NCBI RefSeq assembly: GCF_000403355.2
Contig: NZ_KE159646.1
Span: forward strand, 1,764,258-1,828,257
DNA: 64,000 bases
Origin: Adlercreutzia caecimuris B7
GTDB lineage: Bacteria; Actinomycetota; Coriobacteriia; Coriobacteriales; Eggerthellaceae
Direction of reading: 5' to 3'
Shown piece after piece: positions 25,623-34,860 of this stretch. The notes beneath the pieces are model-generated. The model saw only the letters and a program-made list of their open reading frames with translations, did no database searches and was not told where the DNA came from. How positions within the stretch are numbered: the stretch's first letter is position 1; each line of letters starts with the position of its first letter. Both the position numbers and the translations under genes were made by a program.

Positions 25623-26440
25623 TACTCGCTCCTTTCGTTTTCGTCGTCGGCTCCCGCCGACATCATTCGGATCACCACGCGATCGTGCTCGCCTACGGCC
25701 TGCCCTGAATATGTCCGAGCCGGGATGCGCCATACGGGCAGCATCACGAGCGTCGTGTGGTCTGATATGCGGTGCGCCTGACCGCCCCGCGCGGGGACGT
25801 CGAGCTTCTGCCACGGGATCATGCACACCTCGTAGCTGTCGGCCCCGCCCATCCCGACGCCTGCGAACGCCCACGCGCCCTCGCGCGCGGCGAAGTGGAC
25901 GCCGTGGGTGGACTCCCGGAAGCCGGTCCCGCTGCACAGCGGGACGTCGCCGGTGAGGAGCACGAGGATGCTCTCGAGCTTCGAGGAGTGGCGCTTCGCC
26001 TGCATGAGCCGGTCCAGCAGGCGCGCTTGGTTCGCCTGCAGCATCGGCAGGTTGCCGGTCGCTATCTTGAAGTTGTGCGGGTGGCCGCCGTAGTCGAACC
26101 ACTCGAGCACCTCGCCGTCGCCGAGGTATGCCCGCGCGACGTTCTCCATGGCGGCGACGGTGCCGAGCTTCGAGTGCACGTAGTCGGAGTCCTTGATGAG
26201 GGCGCGCTTGGTCTCGATGGACGCCTCGGAGTCCCACCAGCTGATGTCGAGCGCCCACGCGAGCTCGTCGAGGACGTCCTCGGGCAGCTCGTCGATCTTG
26301 TCCCACTGGGTGAGCACCTGCGCGCGCCCGTGCGCCTGCGCGGCGGCCGCATCGACCACCGAGGCGAACGCCCCCACGGCGCGGTCGTCCTGCATCCACG
26401 TCGGCAGCATCCTCACCACTTGGCAGTTCGTTAGGTCCAT
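25622..26440 (-). CDS. Baseplate tail protein I (gpI-like)
   Basis: 272 residues resembling P2-type tail protein I. Characteristic features are LPEDVLDELAWALDISWWD and KRALIKDSDYVHSKLGTVAAME. Located directly after gpJ, as in P2-like gene order. It forms part of the baseplate periphery where fibres attach. The start at 26440 is favoured by overlap with the upstream gpJ gene. Confidence 0.88.
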   Translation of the reverse strand: MDLTNCQVVRMLPTWMQDDRAVGAFASVVDAAAAQAHGRAQVLTQWDKIDELPEDVLDELAWALDISWWDSEASIETKRALIKDSDYVHSKLGTVAAMENVARAYLGDGEVLEWFDYGGHPHNFKIATGNLPMLQANQARLLDRLMQAKRHSSKLESILVLLTGDVPLCSGTGFRESTHGVHFAAREGAWAFAGVGMGGADSYEVCMIPWQKLDVPARGGQAHRISDHTTLVMLPVWRIPARTYSGQAVGEHDRVVIRMMSAGADDENERSE

Positions 26441-27804
26441 GTGGACCACCGCGCCTTGGTCGTGACGTGATGGGTGACCTTGATGTTGCCGGAGAAGCAC
26501 GCCGCCTCGTCGCCCTCGAGCTCGAGGTGCTGCGGTGACGTCATGTCGACCCGGATGGCGCCCTTGAGCGAGTCGTCCCAGTCGGGGCGCATGATGTAGC
26601 TCTCGAGCATGTCGGGGTTGATGTTGCGCCCGAGGACAGAGCCTTGCTCGTAGATGTAGCGCTCGATCGCGCCGCCTGCGCCCTCGACGCTCCGCACCAC
26701 CGTCGCCTCGTCCTCGGGCGTCGTCCAGTACTCCAGCTCGATGTCGTAGGGCACGAGCTCGGGTCCGTCAACGTCCACGACGTCGGTGAGGGGGCGCACG
26801 TCGGAGGCCGACACGGCCGCCCGGACCTTCTCGAGGGTGTCCTCGTCGGGGTAGCCCCCGCCCTCCATGAGCACGATGATGCGCACGCGGCCGTCCATCT
26901 TGTGCTGCCATCGGGCGAGGACGGTATCGGCATCGGCGAGCTCCGGGCCGAGCCGGATCGTGAGGAGGTGGTCCTCGTAGTCGTACTCGAAGCCGTCAGC
27001 CTGCCCGTTGATCGTGAGCGTCTCGGGGATCAGCAGCTCGCCGCCGATGTAGGCGCGTCCCGCCGAGACCGGGAGCTCGCGGCTCATCCACTCGGTCTCG
27101 CTCATGGCTGCGACGTCGGATATGCCGGCGTCGGCGCTCTTCGCGTAGTAGACGTAGCCCTTCTCCGGCCCCGCCGTCGATAGGTGCGACGGCGCGAGCA
27201 GGATGCGCTCGCGGAAGCGGTCGTCGCCGGCCACCGTGTACGGCTCGCCGTCGTCGCCGCCCTCTGACGTGGTGACGTTGGTGACCTTTGACACGTACGG
27301 GATGAGGTCGACCATCGTCGTGATCGCGTCGGTGCCGTAGCCGTTCGCCGCCGCGCCCACCTCGGTGCATGACGCCGGCACGTCGACCGATGTCGCGCCC
27401 GCCTCGATGACGGCGGTCTCGTCGGTCGCGAAGTAGACGCTCCCGTCGGGCGTCGCTTTGGTCCCCTCGGGGATGGCTACGGAGAGCGCCTGCGGGGCGC
27501 CGAGCGTGAAGCGAAGCACCGTGCGCGCCGCGTCGCCGTCGAGGCGAAAGACGCGCAGGCGCGCGCCGAGCGCGTCGAGGACCTCGCCCCGCGCGTAGCG
27601 CAGCATGACCTGCTGGGCCGCGTCTTGGATCGTCCCGTGGACGCGGGAGAGCACGGCGGCCATGCCCTCGCCGAAGATTCGGCGCTCGTCGCCGGGGTAG
27701 AGCGGCTCTGCGACCGCCTGCTCTAGGGCTCCTATCGTCGCGTCGTATATCGACCCGGAGTCCGAAACGATGAGGTCCGTGGACCCCACTTCTATCTGCT
27801 CCAT
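26431..27804 (-). CDS. Baseplate assembly protein J (gpJ-like)
   Basis: 457 residues with the gpJ pattern: an N-terminal helical region, ARGEVLDALGARLRVFRL, then EGTKATPDGSVYFATDETAVIEAG and VDLIPYVSKVTN. Forms the baseplate wedge of contractile tails. The start at 27804 follows GGGAGG. Confidence 0.9.
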   Translation of the reverse strand: MEQIEVGSTDLIVSDSGSIYDATIGALEQAVAEPLYPGDERRIFGEGMAAVLSRVHGTIQDAAQQVMLRYARGEVLDALGARLRVFRLDGDAARTVLRFTLGAPQALSVAIPEGTKATPDGSVYFATDETAVIEAGATSVDVPASCTEVGAAANGYGTDAITTMVDLIPYVSKVTNVTTSEGGDDGEPYTVAGDDRFRERILLAPSHLSTAGPEKGYVYYAKSADAGISDVAAMSETEWMSRELPVSAGRAYIGGELLIPETLTINGQADGFEYDYEDHLLTIRLGPELADADTVLARWQHKMDGRVRIIVLMEGGGYPDEDTLEKVRAAVSASDVRPLTDVVDVDGPELVPYDIELEYWTTPEDEATVVRSVEGAGGAIERYIYEQGSVLGRNINPDMLESYIMRPDWDDSLKGAIRVDMTSPQHLELEGDEAACFSGNIKVTHHVTTKARWSTWT

Positions 27805-27815
27805 GCTGCCTCCCT

Positions 27816-28079
27816 TCACCGCACGCTCGCCTCGAGCGCGTAATCGCCGCCGGCGGCGTCGGCCGCCAGAAGCGCGATCTCCTCGCCCGATAGGCGAGGC
27901 TCGTAGGTCTCGAGCACCCATTCGGCGTCGGCCTTGAGCTCGTCGGATTGCGTGATGGGCTTGTCGATGTGCTCGCGGTCGATTCCCTTGGTGCGCTCGA
28001 GGGGAACCTCGCCACGGATGGTCCGCAGCAGGTTCAGCGCGCATACGCGCGGGTCGCTGTTGCCCTGTGCGAGCATCAT
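27816..28079 (-). CDS. Baseplate protein W/gp25-like (by position)
   Basis: 87 residues beginning MMLAQGNSDPRVCALNLLRT. Coupled by ATGA overlap to the upstream tail gene and 11 bp from gpJ. In contractile phages this slot usually holds the gp25/W wedge protein. The sequence similarity is not obvious, so the name rests on gene order. Confidence 0.5.
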   Translation of the reverse strand: MMLAQGNSDPRVCALNLLRTIRGEVPLERTKGIDREHIDKPITQSDELKADAEWVLETYEPRLSGEEIALLAADAAGGDYALEASVR

Positions 28080-28627
28080 TTCCACCCTTTCATCTGCTTG
28101 TTGGTCTTTGCCTTGGACGCTTTCTGGGCGCTCGTGGCGCCCACGGACAGCGCGCTCGTCGCCTTGGGCTGCGTCCGCACGCCGGGCCGCAGGGCGCTCT
28201 TGCGCTCCACCTTCTGCAGCTTCAGCCCCGATGCGTCCACCGCGTACTCCTCGAACTTCACCGAGATGCGCACCGACGTGGGGCGGCCCTTCGCGTCGAG
28301 CACCCAGTCGGACGCGTCCACCGACTTGAGCATCATCTCGTTGGCGATGAACTTCGAGCCGTTCAGGTAGAGCGGCGCGTGCACGCCCGGGCAGTCGTTT
28401 ATGGCCTCGAACTCCTTGCGGGGGCTGCCGCCGGCAGCGGCCGACACCGTGTAGGAGAACGACAGGGAGGCGAGCTCGAGCGCCACGGTCTGCGTCGCTG
28501 GCTCGCCCTCTTTGTCTTGGTTGCGCTCCACGTTGATGGAGCGGCTCGTCGATAGGTCCTCGACCGACCGGATGCAGCCGGTATCGAAGCCCCACTTGAA
28601 CGAGTGCCACGTTATCTGGATAGCCAT
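28076..28627 (-). CDS. Phage tail/baseplate protein
   Basis: 183 residues. The N-terminus MAIQITWHSFKWGFDTGC and a beta-rich core (LELASLSFSYTVSAAAGG) are followed by a basic, Ala/Lys-rich C-terminal tail. Good SD (GGAGG) upstream. It sits between the gpV-like and W-like genes. No firm family; a structural baseplate or tail role is inferred. Confidence 0.6.
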   Translation of the reverse strand: MAIQITWHSFKWGFDTGCIRSVEDLSTSRSINVERNQDKEGEPATQTVALELASLSFSYTVSAAAGGSPRKEFEAINDCPGVHAPLYLNGSKFIANEMMLKSVDASDWVLDAKGRPTSVRISVKFEEYAVDASGLKLQKVERKSALRPGVRTQPKATSALSVGATSAQKASKAKTNKQMKGWK

Positions 28628-28644
28628 CGGCCGGTCCTCCTTCC

Positions 28645-28992
28645 CTATGCCGTGGGCGGCGCGGTCTCGCCGTGCGCCCCTGCGTACGTGTGTCCTTTGA
28701 GCGATGCGCCCGCTGCAGTGAAGTCGCCCTGCGCGGCGGTCGTGCCGCCGATCGTCTGGGTGAACGTCCCGTCGGGGCGCGACAGGATCAGCCCGCTGCC
28801 GTCGTCGAGCTGCAGGCATATGACCTCGTCGCCCTCGGAGACCGCGCCGTCGCCGGCGCGCAGGGGCCAGTAGACCGCGAAGGGCATCGTCACGACGCCG
28901 CCGGCGGTGTGCGGGAGCACGCGCGCCGTGGCGGGGTTGCCGTTCTCGTCCAAGCTGTCGATGCTCGAGACGGTTGCGAGGTATACGCCCAT
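28645..28992 (-). CDS. Baseplate spike/gpV-like protein
   Basis: 115 residues, beta-rich, with an OB-like N-terminal part (MGVYLATVSSIDSLDENGNP...VLPHTAGG) as in gpV/gp45-type spike assembly proteins. It ends in a short Gly-rich tail. Coupled to the upstream gpD-like gene by ATGA. It would form or connect the membrane-piercing spike. Confidence 0.65.
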   Translation of the reverse strand: MGVYLATVSSIDSLDENGNPATARVLPHTAGGVVTMPFAVYWPLRAGDGAVSEGDEVICLQLDDGSGLILSRPDGTFTQTIGGTTAAQGDFTAAGASLKGHTYAGAHGETAPPTA

Positions 28993-29915
28993 CAGTAGCC
29001 TCCTAGCATCTTGGTCATCCATATCTTCGAGCGGGAGTCGAAGTAGTCATGCCGGAGCCGCGAGACGAACGCCCTGCCGTCCCACGACGCCGCTGCCGGA
29101 GCGTCTATCTCGAGAACCGATCCGGGCGCCCACTCGCGCAGGAGCGTGTCGGTGCGCAGCCTGATCGTGGCCACCTCGCGGTTCGCCTCGCGCAGCAGTC
29201 CGCGCGCGAAGCGGGTCGCCTCGGCGAGGTCGGTTATGCGGTCGTCGAGCACGCGCTTGAGCTGCCGGCCTTGGCCGGCGGAGAACGTCGCGCTCGTCGA
29301 GCCGTCGGTGACGAGGCACGATCCGTATGCGCGGGCGGTGAAGTCCTCGAACTCGTAGTCTTTGCCCGGGGCTATCTCGAGGCGCTTCACCGGGCTTTGC
29401 GACTCCGCCCACGCGCCGGAGTAGGCGATGAGCTTGCCGTCGAAAGCGATGAGGGACGCGCCCTCGTAGGTCAGGCGCTTCGAGAGGAACGCGAGGTCGC
29501 TCTCGTTGCGCTGCTCGACGTAGGCGTAGAGGCTGTTGGCGAGGCCGTAGGTCTCGTAGGACATCCCGGCCTCCTGCGCCACCTGCGCGATGAGCTGGTG
29601 CAGGCGTATGGACTCCCACGAGCGGCACTTCGCCTCGCGCATGGCGTGCGGCACCGGGTAGGCGCGTATGTCCATGGCCGACGATCTCGGCGCGACGTCG
29701 CGCACGTACATCTTCCCCGTGCGGGCCGCTCCGTCGGAAACCTCTATCACGTCGTCGTCCTTCGGCGCCCATCCGTCCCAGAGGTTGTCGGTGTCGCCGA
29801 AGGTTATGGTGAGCTCGTCGAGGGCGCCCCATGCGCTCATGTCGTGCCAGCATCGGGCGACGCTCACCTTGTCGTATATCTCCGCCCCTTGGTATTTCAC
29901 TGAAAGCGTCGACAT
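28992..29915 (-). CDS. Late control protein D / baseplate hub (gpD-like)
   Basis: 307 residues with features of the gpD hub family: LSVKYQGAEIYDKV..., QVAQEAGMSYETYGL, QRNESDLAFLSKRLTYEGA and a LEIDAPAA-type C-terminal strand. Forms the hub between tube and spike. It follows the gpX-like gene, as in P2. Confidence 0.85.
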   Translation of the reverse strand: MSTLSVKYQGAEIYDKVSVARCWHDMSAWGALDELTITFGDTDNLWDGWAPKDDDVIEVSDGAARTGKMYVRDVAPRSSAMDIRAYPVPHAMREAKCRSWESIRLHQLIAQVAQEAGMSYETYGLANSLYAYVEQRNESDLAFLSKRLTYEGASLIAFDGKLIAYSGAWAESQSPVKRLEIAPGKDYEFEDFTARAYGSCLVTDGSTSATFSAGQGRQLKRVLDDRITDLAEATRFARGLLREANREVATIRLRTDTLLREWAPGSVLEIDAPAAASWDGRAFVSRLRHDYFDSRSKIWMTKMLGGY

Positions 29916-29918
29916 GGG

Positions 29919-30152
29919 TCATCGCCTCCACGGCGGGAGCGTCTCGGGCGTCTCGACCTTCTCGACGATCGGGATGCGCAGCCGCTCGCCGCCCTCGAAC
30001 AGGAGCACGCCCACGTATTCGCGGTTTGCCTTGGCGATGATGTGGGCCATGCGCTCCTCGCCGTAGGCTTGGAGCGCCAGCAGGTCGAAGGAGTCGTTCT
30101 GGCGCGCCACGTAGTCCTCGTAGCCGACCACCGTGGCCGTTGCGTTAGGCAT
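29919..30152 (-). CDS. Tail protein X (LysM-like)
   Basis: 77 residues. GYEDYVARQNDSFDLLALQAYG resembles the LysM-like fold of gpX, a tail-initiation protein between the tape measure and gpD genes. The start at 30152 overlaps the tape-measure stop by 8 bp and has GGGAGG. Confidence 0.82.
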   Translation of the reverse strand: MPNATATVVGYEDYVARQNDSFDLLALQAYGEERMAHIIAKANREYVGVLLFEGGERLRIPIVEKVETPETLPPWRR

Positions 30153-32190
30153 ATGCGCCCTCCTCCCTCTTCGATATCGCGTCAAGGATCAGGTCGACGA
30201 ACTCCGGCTCGAGCTCGCGCACGGCCGACAGGACGCTCTCGGCGTCGGCGTTGCCCCTGATGTTCACCTGCGGGGAGAACGTCAGGCCGGACAGGTCGTA
30301 CGTCGTCGAGTCCACGACGGCACCGCCCGACAGCCCGTAATCGGAGCTGAAGAGCGACGTGCCGACCTCGCCGGTGAACCCTCCTGCGGCGTAGCCGTAG
30401 ACGGGAACCGTCGAGCCGCCGGCGGCGCCGAGCATCGCGCCGGCCATGCGCCAGTACTTGAGGTTCTGGGCGCGGTAGGCCGGGTTGAAGCTGATGACGG
30501 CCTCCGTCGGGTAGCGCGGGTCCTCGCCGACGATGGCGAGGCCGTTGGTGAAGCCGCCCGTGGCGAAGCCGAGCAGCCCGCCGATGCCGCCGCCTATGAA
30601 GTCGCCGATGCCGCCGAGGGCGCTCGCGGCCTGCCCGGCGAGGTCGATCACTTGGCTGATCCACCCCACGAGCGTGCCGATCGCGCCGGCGATGCCCTCG
30701 ATGACCCCGATGACCGGCTGGAGCACGGCCATGATGCCCGTGATGAGGCCGGCGATCGGCGGCAGGAGCATCTGGACGATCTGCAGGAGCGGGTCGAGGA
30801 TCGGCATGAGCGCCGAGAGCAGGCTCCCGATGACGCTCACCACCGAGGATATGATCGGCATGAGCGCCGAGAGCAGCGTCGTCACCACCGGCAGCACCGC
30901 CGATATGATCTGCATGATGATCGGCAAGAGCTGCATGATGAGGTCCATCAGCGGCGGGAGCAGCGAGCTCACCAGCTCGGAGAGCATCGGCCCCACCTGC
31001 GCGCCGAACTCGACGATCATGGGCGTCATCTGCTCGAGGCCCTGCGAGACGACCGACACGATCTGCTCGATGACCGGGGCGGCCGACGAGGCCACGTTCT
31101 CGATCACCGGCAGGAACGCCTCGATCGCCTGCGCGGCGATCGGCATCAGCGCGTTCAGCGAGTCGAACACCGTGTTGGCCAGCGGCTTGAGCGCCACCTC
31201 GGCGGTGTGCTTGAACATCTCGAGCCGCTCGGCGAAGTCGTAGGTGTCCTCGGCGGCGCCGCTGATCGTCTCGCCGTTGGCCTGCAGCTCTGCCGTGAGG
31301 TCCTCCACCGACAGCGTGCCGTCGCGGATCGCCGACGCCAGCGTCGATCCCGCGCGGGAGCCGAACACCTCGGCCGCGATCGTCGCGGCCTCCTCGGCGG
31401 TGGCCGCGTTCTTGATCTCTTCGGTGTACTTGGCGATGCCCTCGGAGGCCGACAGGCCGTCTTGGGCCATGGTGGTGACCGACTTCTTGAGCGCGCCGAG
31501 CACCTCGTCGGTGTTGACGCCGGCTTTCTCGAGCTGGCCCATGAGGGCGCTCGCGTGGTCGAAGTCGAAGCCGAGCTCTTGGAGCTGCGCGCCGTACTTC
31601 TGCATCTTGGTCGCGAGGTCGTTGAACCCGATGCCGGTCGATTGCGACACCTTGAACAGGTAGTCCATCTTGCCCGACATCTCGTCCTCGGACAGGCCCC
31701 ACTGCTGGAACGCCTGCGACGAGCTCTCGATGACGGTCGGAAGGTCCTCGCCGAGCATGTCGCAGACTTGGTTCGCTTGGATCGAGAGCTTCTGCAGCGG
31801 CTCGCCCGTGAGGCCGAGGCGCGTGTTGAAGTCGGCGATGGCGGTCGATGCGCCCTCCAGCTCGCCCGGTATCGCCTTGTACACCGCGTCGCAGTCGGCC
31901 TGCAGCGCGGCGAGGGCGTCGCCGGTGGCGCCCGTCCCTATCCGGATCGTGTCGGCCGACTCGTCGAACTTCGTGCCGAGGTCGAGCAGGTACTTGCCGC
32001 CGGCCACGGCGGCGGCGGCCGCAGCCGTGCCCACCGCCGCGAAAGCGCCTGCGGTGATGGCGGCGGTTTTCTTGAGCTTGCTGCCCATGCCGCTCGTGAG
32101 CTTGTCGGCCTTGCCGATCGACTGCTGGAGCGACGGCTCCAGCTTGCCGGCGATGGCGATCACCTGCTCGAGGGTCTTGCCGCCTGCCAT
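30145..32190 (-). CDS. Tail tape measure protein
   Basis: 681 residues. The N-terminal third matches phage tape-measure features (FDESADTIRIGTGATGDALA, QANQVCDMLGEDLP, KMDYLFKVSQSTGIGFNDLA). The middle has many hydrophobic amphipathic repeats of PI(M/I)xxVISAxLP type, the C-terminus a Gly/Ala hydrophobic region. It sets tail length and may help DNA entry. The start has CAGGAGGTG. Confidence 0.92.
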   Translation of the reverse strand: MAGGKTLEQVIAIAGKLEPSLQQSIGKADKLTSGMGSKLKKTAAITAGAFAAVGTAAAAAAVAGGKYLLDLGTKFDESADTIRIGTGATGDALAALQADCDAVYKAIPGELEGASTAIADFNTRLGLTGEPLQKLSIQANQVCDMLGEDLPTVIESSSQAFQQWGLSEDEMSGKMDYLFKVSQSTGIGFNDLATKMQKYGAQLQELGFDFDHASALMGQLEKAGVNTDEVLGALKKSVTTMAQDGLSASEGIAKYTEEIKNAATAEEAATIAAEVFGSRAGSTLASAIRDGTLSVEDLTAELQANGETISGAAEDTYDFAERLEMFKHTAEVALKPLANTVFDSLNALMPIAAQAIEAFLPVIENVASSAAPVIEQIVSVVSQGLEQMTPMIVEFGAQVGPMLSELVSSLLPPLMDLIMQLLPIIMQIISAVLPVVTTLLSALMPIISSVVSVIGSLLSALMPILDPLLQIVQMLLPPIAGLITGIMAVLQPVIGVIEGIAGAIGTLVGWISQVIDLAGQAASALGGIGDFIGGGIGGLLGFATGGFTNGLAIVGEDPRYPTEAVISFNPAYRAQNLKYWRMAGAMLGAAGGSTVPVYGYAAGGFTGEVGTSLFSSDYGLSGGAVVDSTTYDLSGLTFSPQVNIRGNADAESVLSAVRELEPEFVDLILDAISKREEGAYA

Positions 32191-32194
32191 GTGT

Positions 32195-32706
32195 TCACCT
32201 CCTGCGCTTGGGTCTTTTCGTCTTGCGCCGGGCCTTTGCTATCTCGGCCTCGTGCGCCTTGCGGCGCTCCTTCGATTCCTCTACGGCCTCGCCGTAGTCG
32301 GTGAGGAAGTCGAGGAGGCGCATGCGGTTGATGTCGTGGATGGAAGTTGAGAACTCTCGGGAGTAGTCGCGGGCTGCTCGTCGGATTTGCCGTCCTCTTG
32401 CTCGTCCGACCTCATAGTGAAAAAACGGCCCACCTCGATGAGCTGCATGATGTCGAGGCCCTTGATGCGCTCGAGGTCGGTTACGTCAATGCTGGGATTG
32501 GCGGCAATGATCGAGTACGCGCCGAGGTAGAAGTGGAACGTGTAGTCGAACTCGGCGATAGCCACGAGGTTCGCCGCTTTCTTCTTCGCGGCGGCCTCGG
32601 CGGCGGCGAATTGCGTGATGGTGATCTGGCTCGGGTCGTAGGTGAGCTCCGAGACCTCGTTGCCGTCGATCTCGATTGGTGCGTGCAGTTCGAGCTTTCC
32701 TTGCAT
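32195..32706 (-). CDS. Tail assembly chaperone, -1 frameshift (long) product
   Basis: Inferred fusion made by -1 slippage on T_TTT_TTC (plus-strand GAAAAAA at 32419-32425) in the chaperone gene. In the -1 frame the protein continues HYEVGRARGRQIRRAARDYS and ends with the basic tail RRKTKRPKRRR just before the tape-measure start. A short hydrophilic extension in the -1 frame is the classic G/GT arrangement that couples tape measure to tail tube. Confidence 0.75.
32281..32706 (-). CDS. Tail assembly chaperone, 0-frame product
   Basis: 141 residues. MQGKLELHAPIEIDGNEV and ...LTYDPSQITITQFAAAEAAA match the small tail assembly chaperones of contractile and non-contractile phages. The slippery heptamer lies after LIEVGRFF; without slippage translation ends in a Ser/Thr-rich tail. 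It lies downstream of the tail-tube gene behind a terminator. Confidence 0.8.
   Translation of the reverse strand: MQGKLELHAPIEIDGNEVSELTYDPSQITITQFAAAEAAAKKKAANLVAIAEFDYTFHFYLGAYSIIAANPSIDVTDLERIKGLDIMQLIEVGRFFTMRSDEQEDGKSDEQPATTPESSQLPSTTSTACASSTSSPTTARP
32419..32425 (-). promoter_or_regulatory. -1 frameshift slippery site
   Basis: Minus-strand TTTTTTC in the 0-frame as T_TTT_TTC (codons CGT TTT TTC). The -1 frame is open from here to 32195. Confidence 0.75.
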
Positions 32707-32720
32707 GGTTTCCCTCCTGA

Positions 32721-32755
32721 AAAAAGAGGAGGGCGCGGGATCGTCCCGCGCCCTC
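32721..32755 (-). terminator. Intrinsic terminator after tail-tube gene
   Basis: A perfect 12-bp stem (32729-32740 with 32744-32755, triloop) followed on the minus strand by CTCTTTTTT. It sits between the tube and chaperone genes and probably reduces downstream expression relative to the abundant tube and sheath. Confidence 0.85.
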
Positions 32756-32781
32756 GTCGGTCGGTTCTTTTCCTTTGCGCG

Positions 32782-33291
32782 CTACAGCAGCGAGTCGATG
32801 CCCGACGTGTAGTTCTTTCCGTTCGCGCGCAGGATGGCGTTGAGCTTGTCGGCGAGCACGATCTCCTTGCCGCCGACGAAGAGCTGGTAGCGCAGCACCG
32901 AGAACGTCATCTCGTTCTCGGACACGCTGCCCGGCTCCACGGACAGCCCCGGCAGCCCCTTGGAGATTGCGCGCATGAACGCCTTGCATCCCTCGGGGGC
33001 CGTGGTGCCGTCGCTCTTCATGACGTCTTGGACCCAGCGGACCTCGATGTCCTGGGCCTTCATGTTCGCGAGCTTCCCGAGCTCGCGGTCGATGCCCTGC
33101 TTTGTGAGCGCCAGCTCCATGGCCTCGAGCTGCGTCGGGTTCGGCATCTCGATGGTGCCCATGCCCTTGAGCTCGCCGGTGGTCGGGGTGACGGCCGGCA
33201 GGGTGACGGTGACGTCGCGGGCGACGAGCTCGCCGCCGGCGTAGATGGTGCACGCGGCGATGGGGCCGCGCAGGTCTAGGTACTTCGGCAT
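32782..33291 (-). CDS. Major tail tube protein
   Basis: 169 residues of the P2 FII-type tube family: MPKYLDLRGPIAACTIYAGG, then TPTTGELKGMGTIEMPNP and EVRWVQDVM. Polymerises into the inner tube. Two bases after the sheath gene stop. Confidence 0.9.
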   Translation of the reverse strand: MPKYLDLRGPIAACTIYAGGELVARDVTVTLPAVTPTTGELKGMGTIEMPNPTQLEAMELALTKQGIDRELGKLANMKAQDIEVRWVQDVMKSDGTTAPEGCKAFMRAISKGLPGLSVEPGSVSENEMTFSVLRYQLFVGGKEIVLADKLNAILRANGKNYTSGIDSLL

Positions 33292-33293
33292 GT

Positions 33294-34805
33294 CTACTCA
33301 CCGTCCTCGAAGTAGGCGCTGAAACCCTCGTCGGTGTAGGCGACGTAGACGCTCGCGGACTTGAGCGGCGGCGTCGGGGTGACGGAGATGTCCCAGCGGA
33401 AGTCGCCCTCCATGATGGAGGAGTCGGGGTTGTTCGCTTGGTCGAACACGACCGTGGGCTTGCCGAGCAGGGCGCCCTGCGTCACGTAGCCGTCGAGCTT
33501 TGCCTGCTCGCGGTTGATGATGCGGTCCTGCAGCGCGCGGGTCATCGGCTCGTCGATCGTCGTCGCCCATTCCAGCTGGAAGTAGTTGGTGATGTGGAAG
33601 AGCATGCGGATGGCCGTGGCGAAGATGGAGCGGGCGTCCATCGTCGTGGACCCGAAGCGGTAGGCTGCGGTGTGCGGACCCCACAGCACCCACTCGCCGG
33701 CCCATCCGATCGCGGTGGTGATGCCGCGCTCGTTGAGGCCGTTCGCCCTCACTTGGTCGAAGCCGCGATTGGGAACGCCGTCGCCGAAGTGCTGGCGGCA
33801 TACCGGTATCGCCTTGTTCGAGCAGGACTCGAACGGCACGCCGTCGTTGTCGTTGTCGGCGCGCAGGGACTCGACCACGTAGAGGGTGGACAGGTGGAAC
33901 ACGCGGCCGGTGTAGTCGCTCACCTGCGGCCAGCACACCGCCGAGCGCTCCGAGTCGTAGGCGTTGTCGTCCTTCCATGCGATCGCCTTGTCGATGGTGT
34001 CCACGGCGCTCTTGCCGTCCTGCAGCGGGAGGTCGGCTACCACGAACGCGTCCCAGTGGCCGTTGATCTTCTGCGCCACCTTGACGAGGCGCGAGTACAC
34101 CTCCGGGTCGTCGGTCCAACCCGGCGCGGCGAGCAGGTTCGGGACGACGAACTGCTCCTGATACAGCAGCTGCAGCGCGTCGATGCCGAAGTACTGGCCG
34201 TCGTCGGAGGTGTATCCGATGATGTCCTCGGAGGTGATGGCCTCCGGGGTCACCTCGAAGAAGCTGACCGCGATGTTGCCGTCGGCCATCGCGCCGCCCT
34301 CTTTGGCGGTGATGACCACCTTGCCGGCGTTGTGGTTGTAGGCGAGGGTGTAGTCGGCGCCCTCGGCGTAGGGCTGGGCGCCCTCGTCTGCGCCCTCGGC
34401 CGCGATCGTGATCGTGTCGAGGATCGCGCGGTCCGTGGCGAACGACGCCGTGCCGTTCACGAGGCCGATGACCTCCACGGTCTCTTTCTTCGCTCGGTGC
34501 TTGTCGGGATCGAGCACGTTGACGAAGTAGATGGGGCCGACCGCCTCGGCGGTGGTGTTGTAGTGCGCCGCGATGGCCTCGCAGAGCGTGAACGCCTCCC
34601 AGTCGGAGGAGTCGCCCATGCGGGCGCGGGCGTCGCTTAGCGACGTCAGGCGCACCGGCGCGTTCACGATGTCGGCCTCCGCGTAGCCGCGCACGAGGTT
34701 GACGGGCGCGGTCCCGAAGTAGACCGGCACGGTGGAGACGGTGACCATCGACTCCACCACGGAGTCGGAGAGGTTGCCGTACACGCCATGCTTGTATTCT
34801 GCCAT
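33294..34805 (-). CDS. Tail sheath protein
   Basis: 503 residues. Contractile sheath family: VPVYFGTAPVNL near the N-terminus, AIGWAGEWVLWGPHTAAYR and the conserved C-terminal domain with IRMLFHITNYFQLEWATTID and INREQAKLDGYV. Defines the phage as contractile-tailed. Start at 34805 behind AGGAGGTG. Confidence 0.93.
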   Translation of the reverse strand: MAEYKHGVYGNLSDSVVESMVTVSTVPVYFGTAPVNLVRGYAEADIVNAPVRLTSLSDARARMGDSSDWEAFTLCEAIAAHYNTTAEAVGPIYFVNVLDPDKHRAKKETVEVIGLVNGTASFATDRAILDTITIAAEGADEGAQPYAEGADYTLAYNHNAGKVVITAKEGGAMADGNIAVSFFEVTPEAITSEDIIGYTSDDGQYFGIDALQLLYQEQFVVPNLLAAPGWTDDPEVYSRLVKVAQKINGHWDAFVVADLPLQDGKSAVDTIDKAIAWKDDNAYDSERSAVCWPQVSDYTGRVFHLSTLYVVESLRADNDNDGVPFESCSNKAIPVCRQHFGDGVPNRGFDQVRANGLNERGITTAIGWAGEWVLWGPHTAAYRFGSTTMDARSIFATAIRMLFHITNYFQLEWATTIDEPMTRALQDRIINREQAKLDGYVTQGALLGKPTVVFDQANNPDSSIMEGDFRWDISVTPTPPLKSASVYVAYTDEGFSAYFEDGE

Positions 34806-34860
34806 TTGCTGCACCTCCTAGATGCAAGGCGCCGCCCGGGTCCGGGCGGCGCGTAGTCGT

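Noticed and set aside
30133-32304. Very long plus-strand open frame opposite the tape measure gene (also 33438-34640, 35947-37830, 6159-7613)
   Set aside because: Antisense shadows caused by high G+C; His/Arg/Glu-rich unnatural composition and no ribosome-binding sites.
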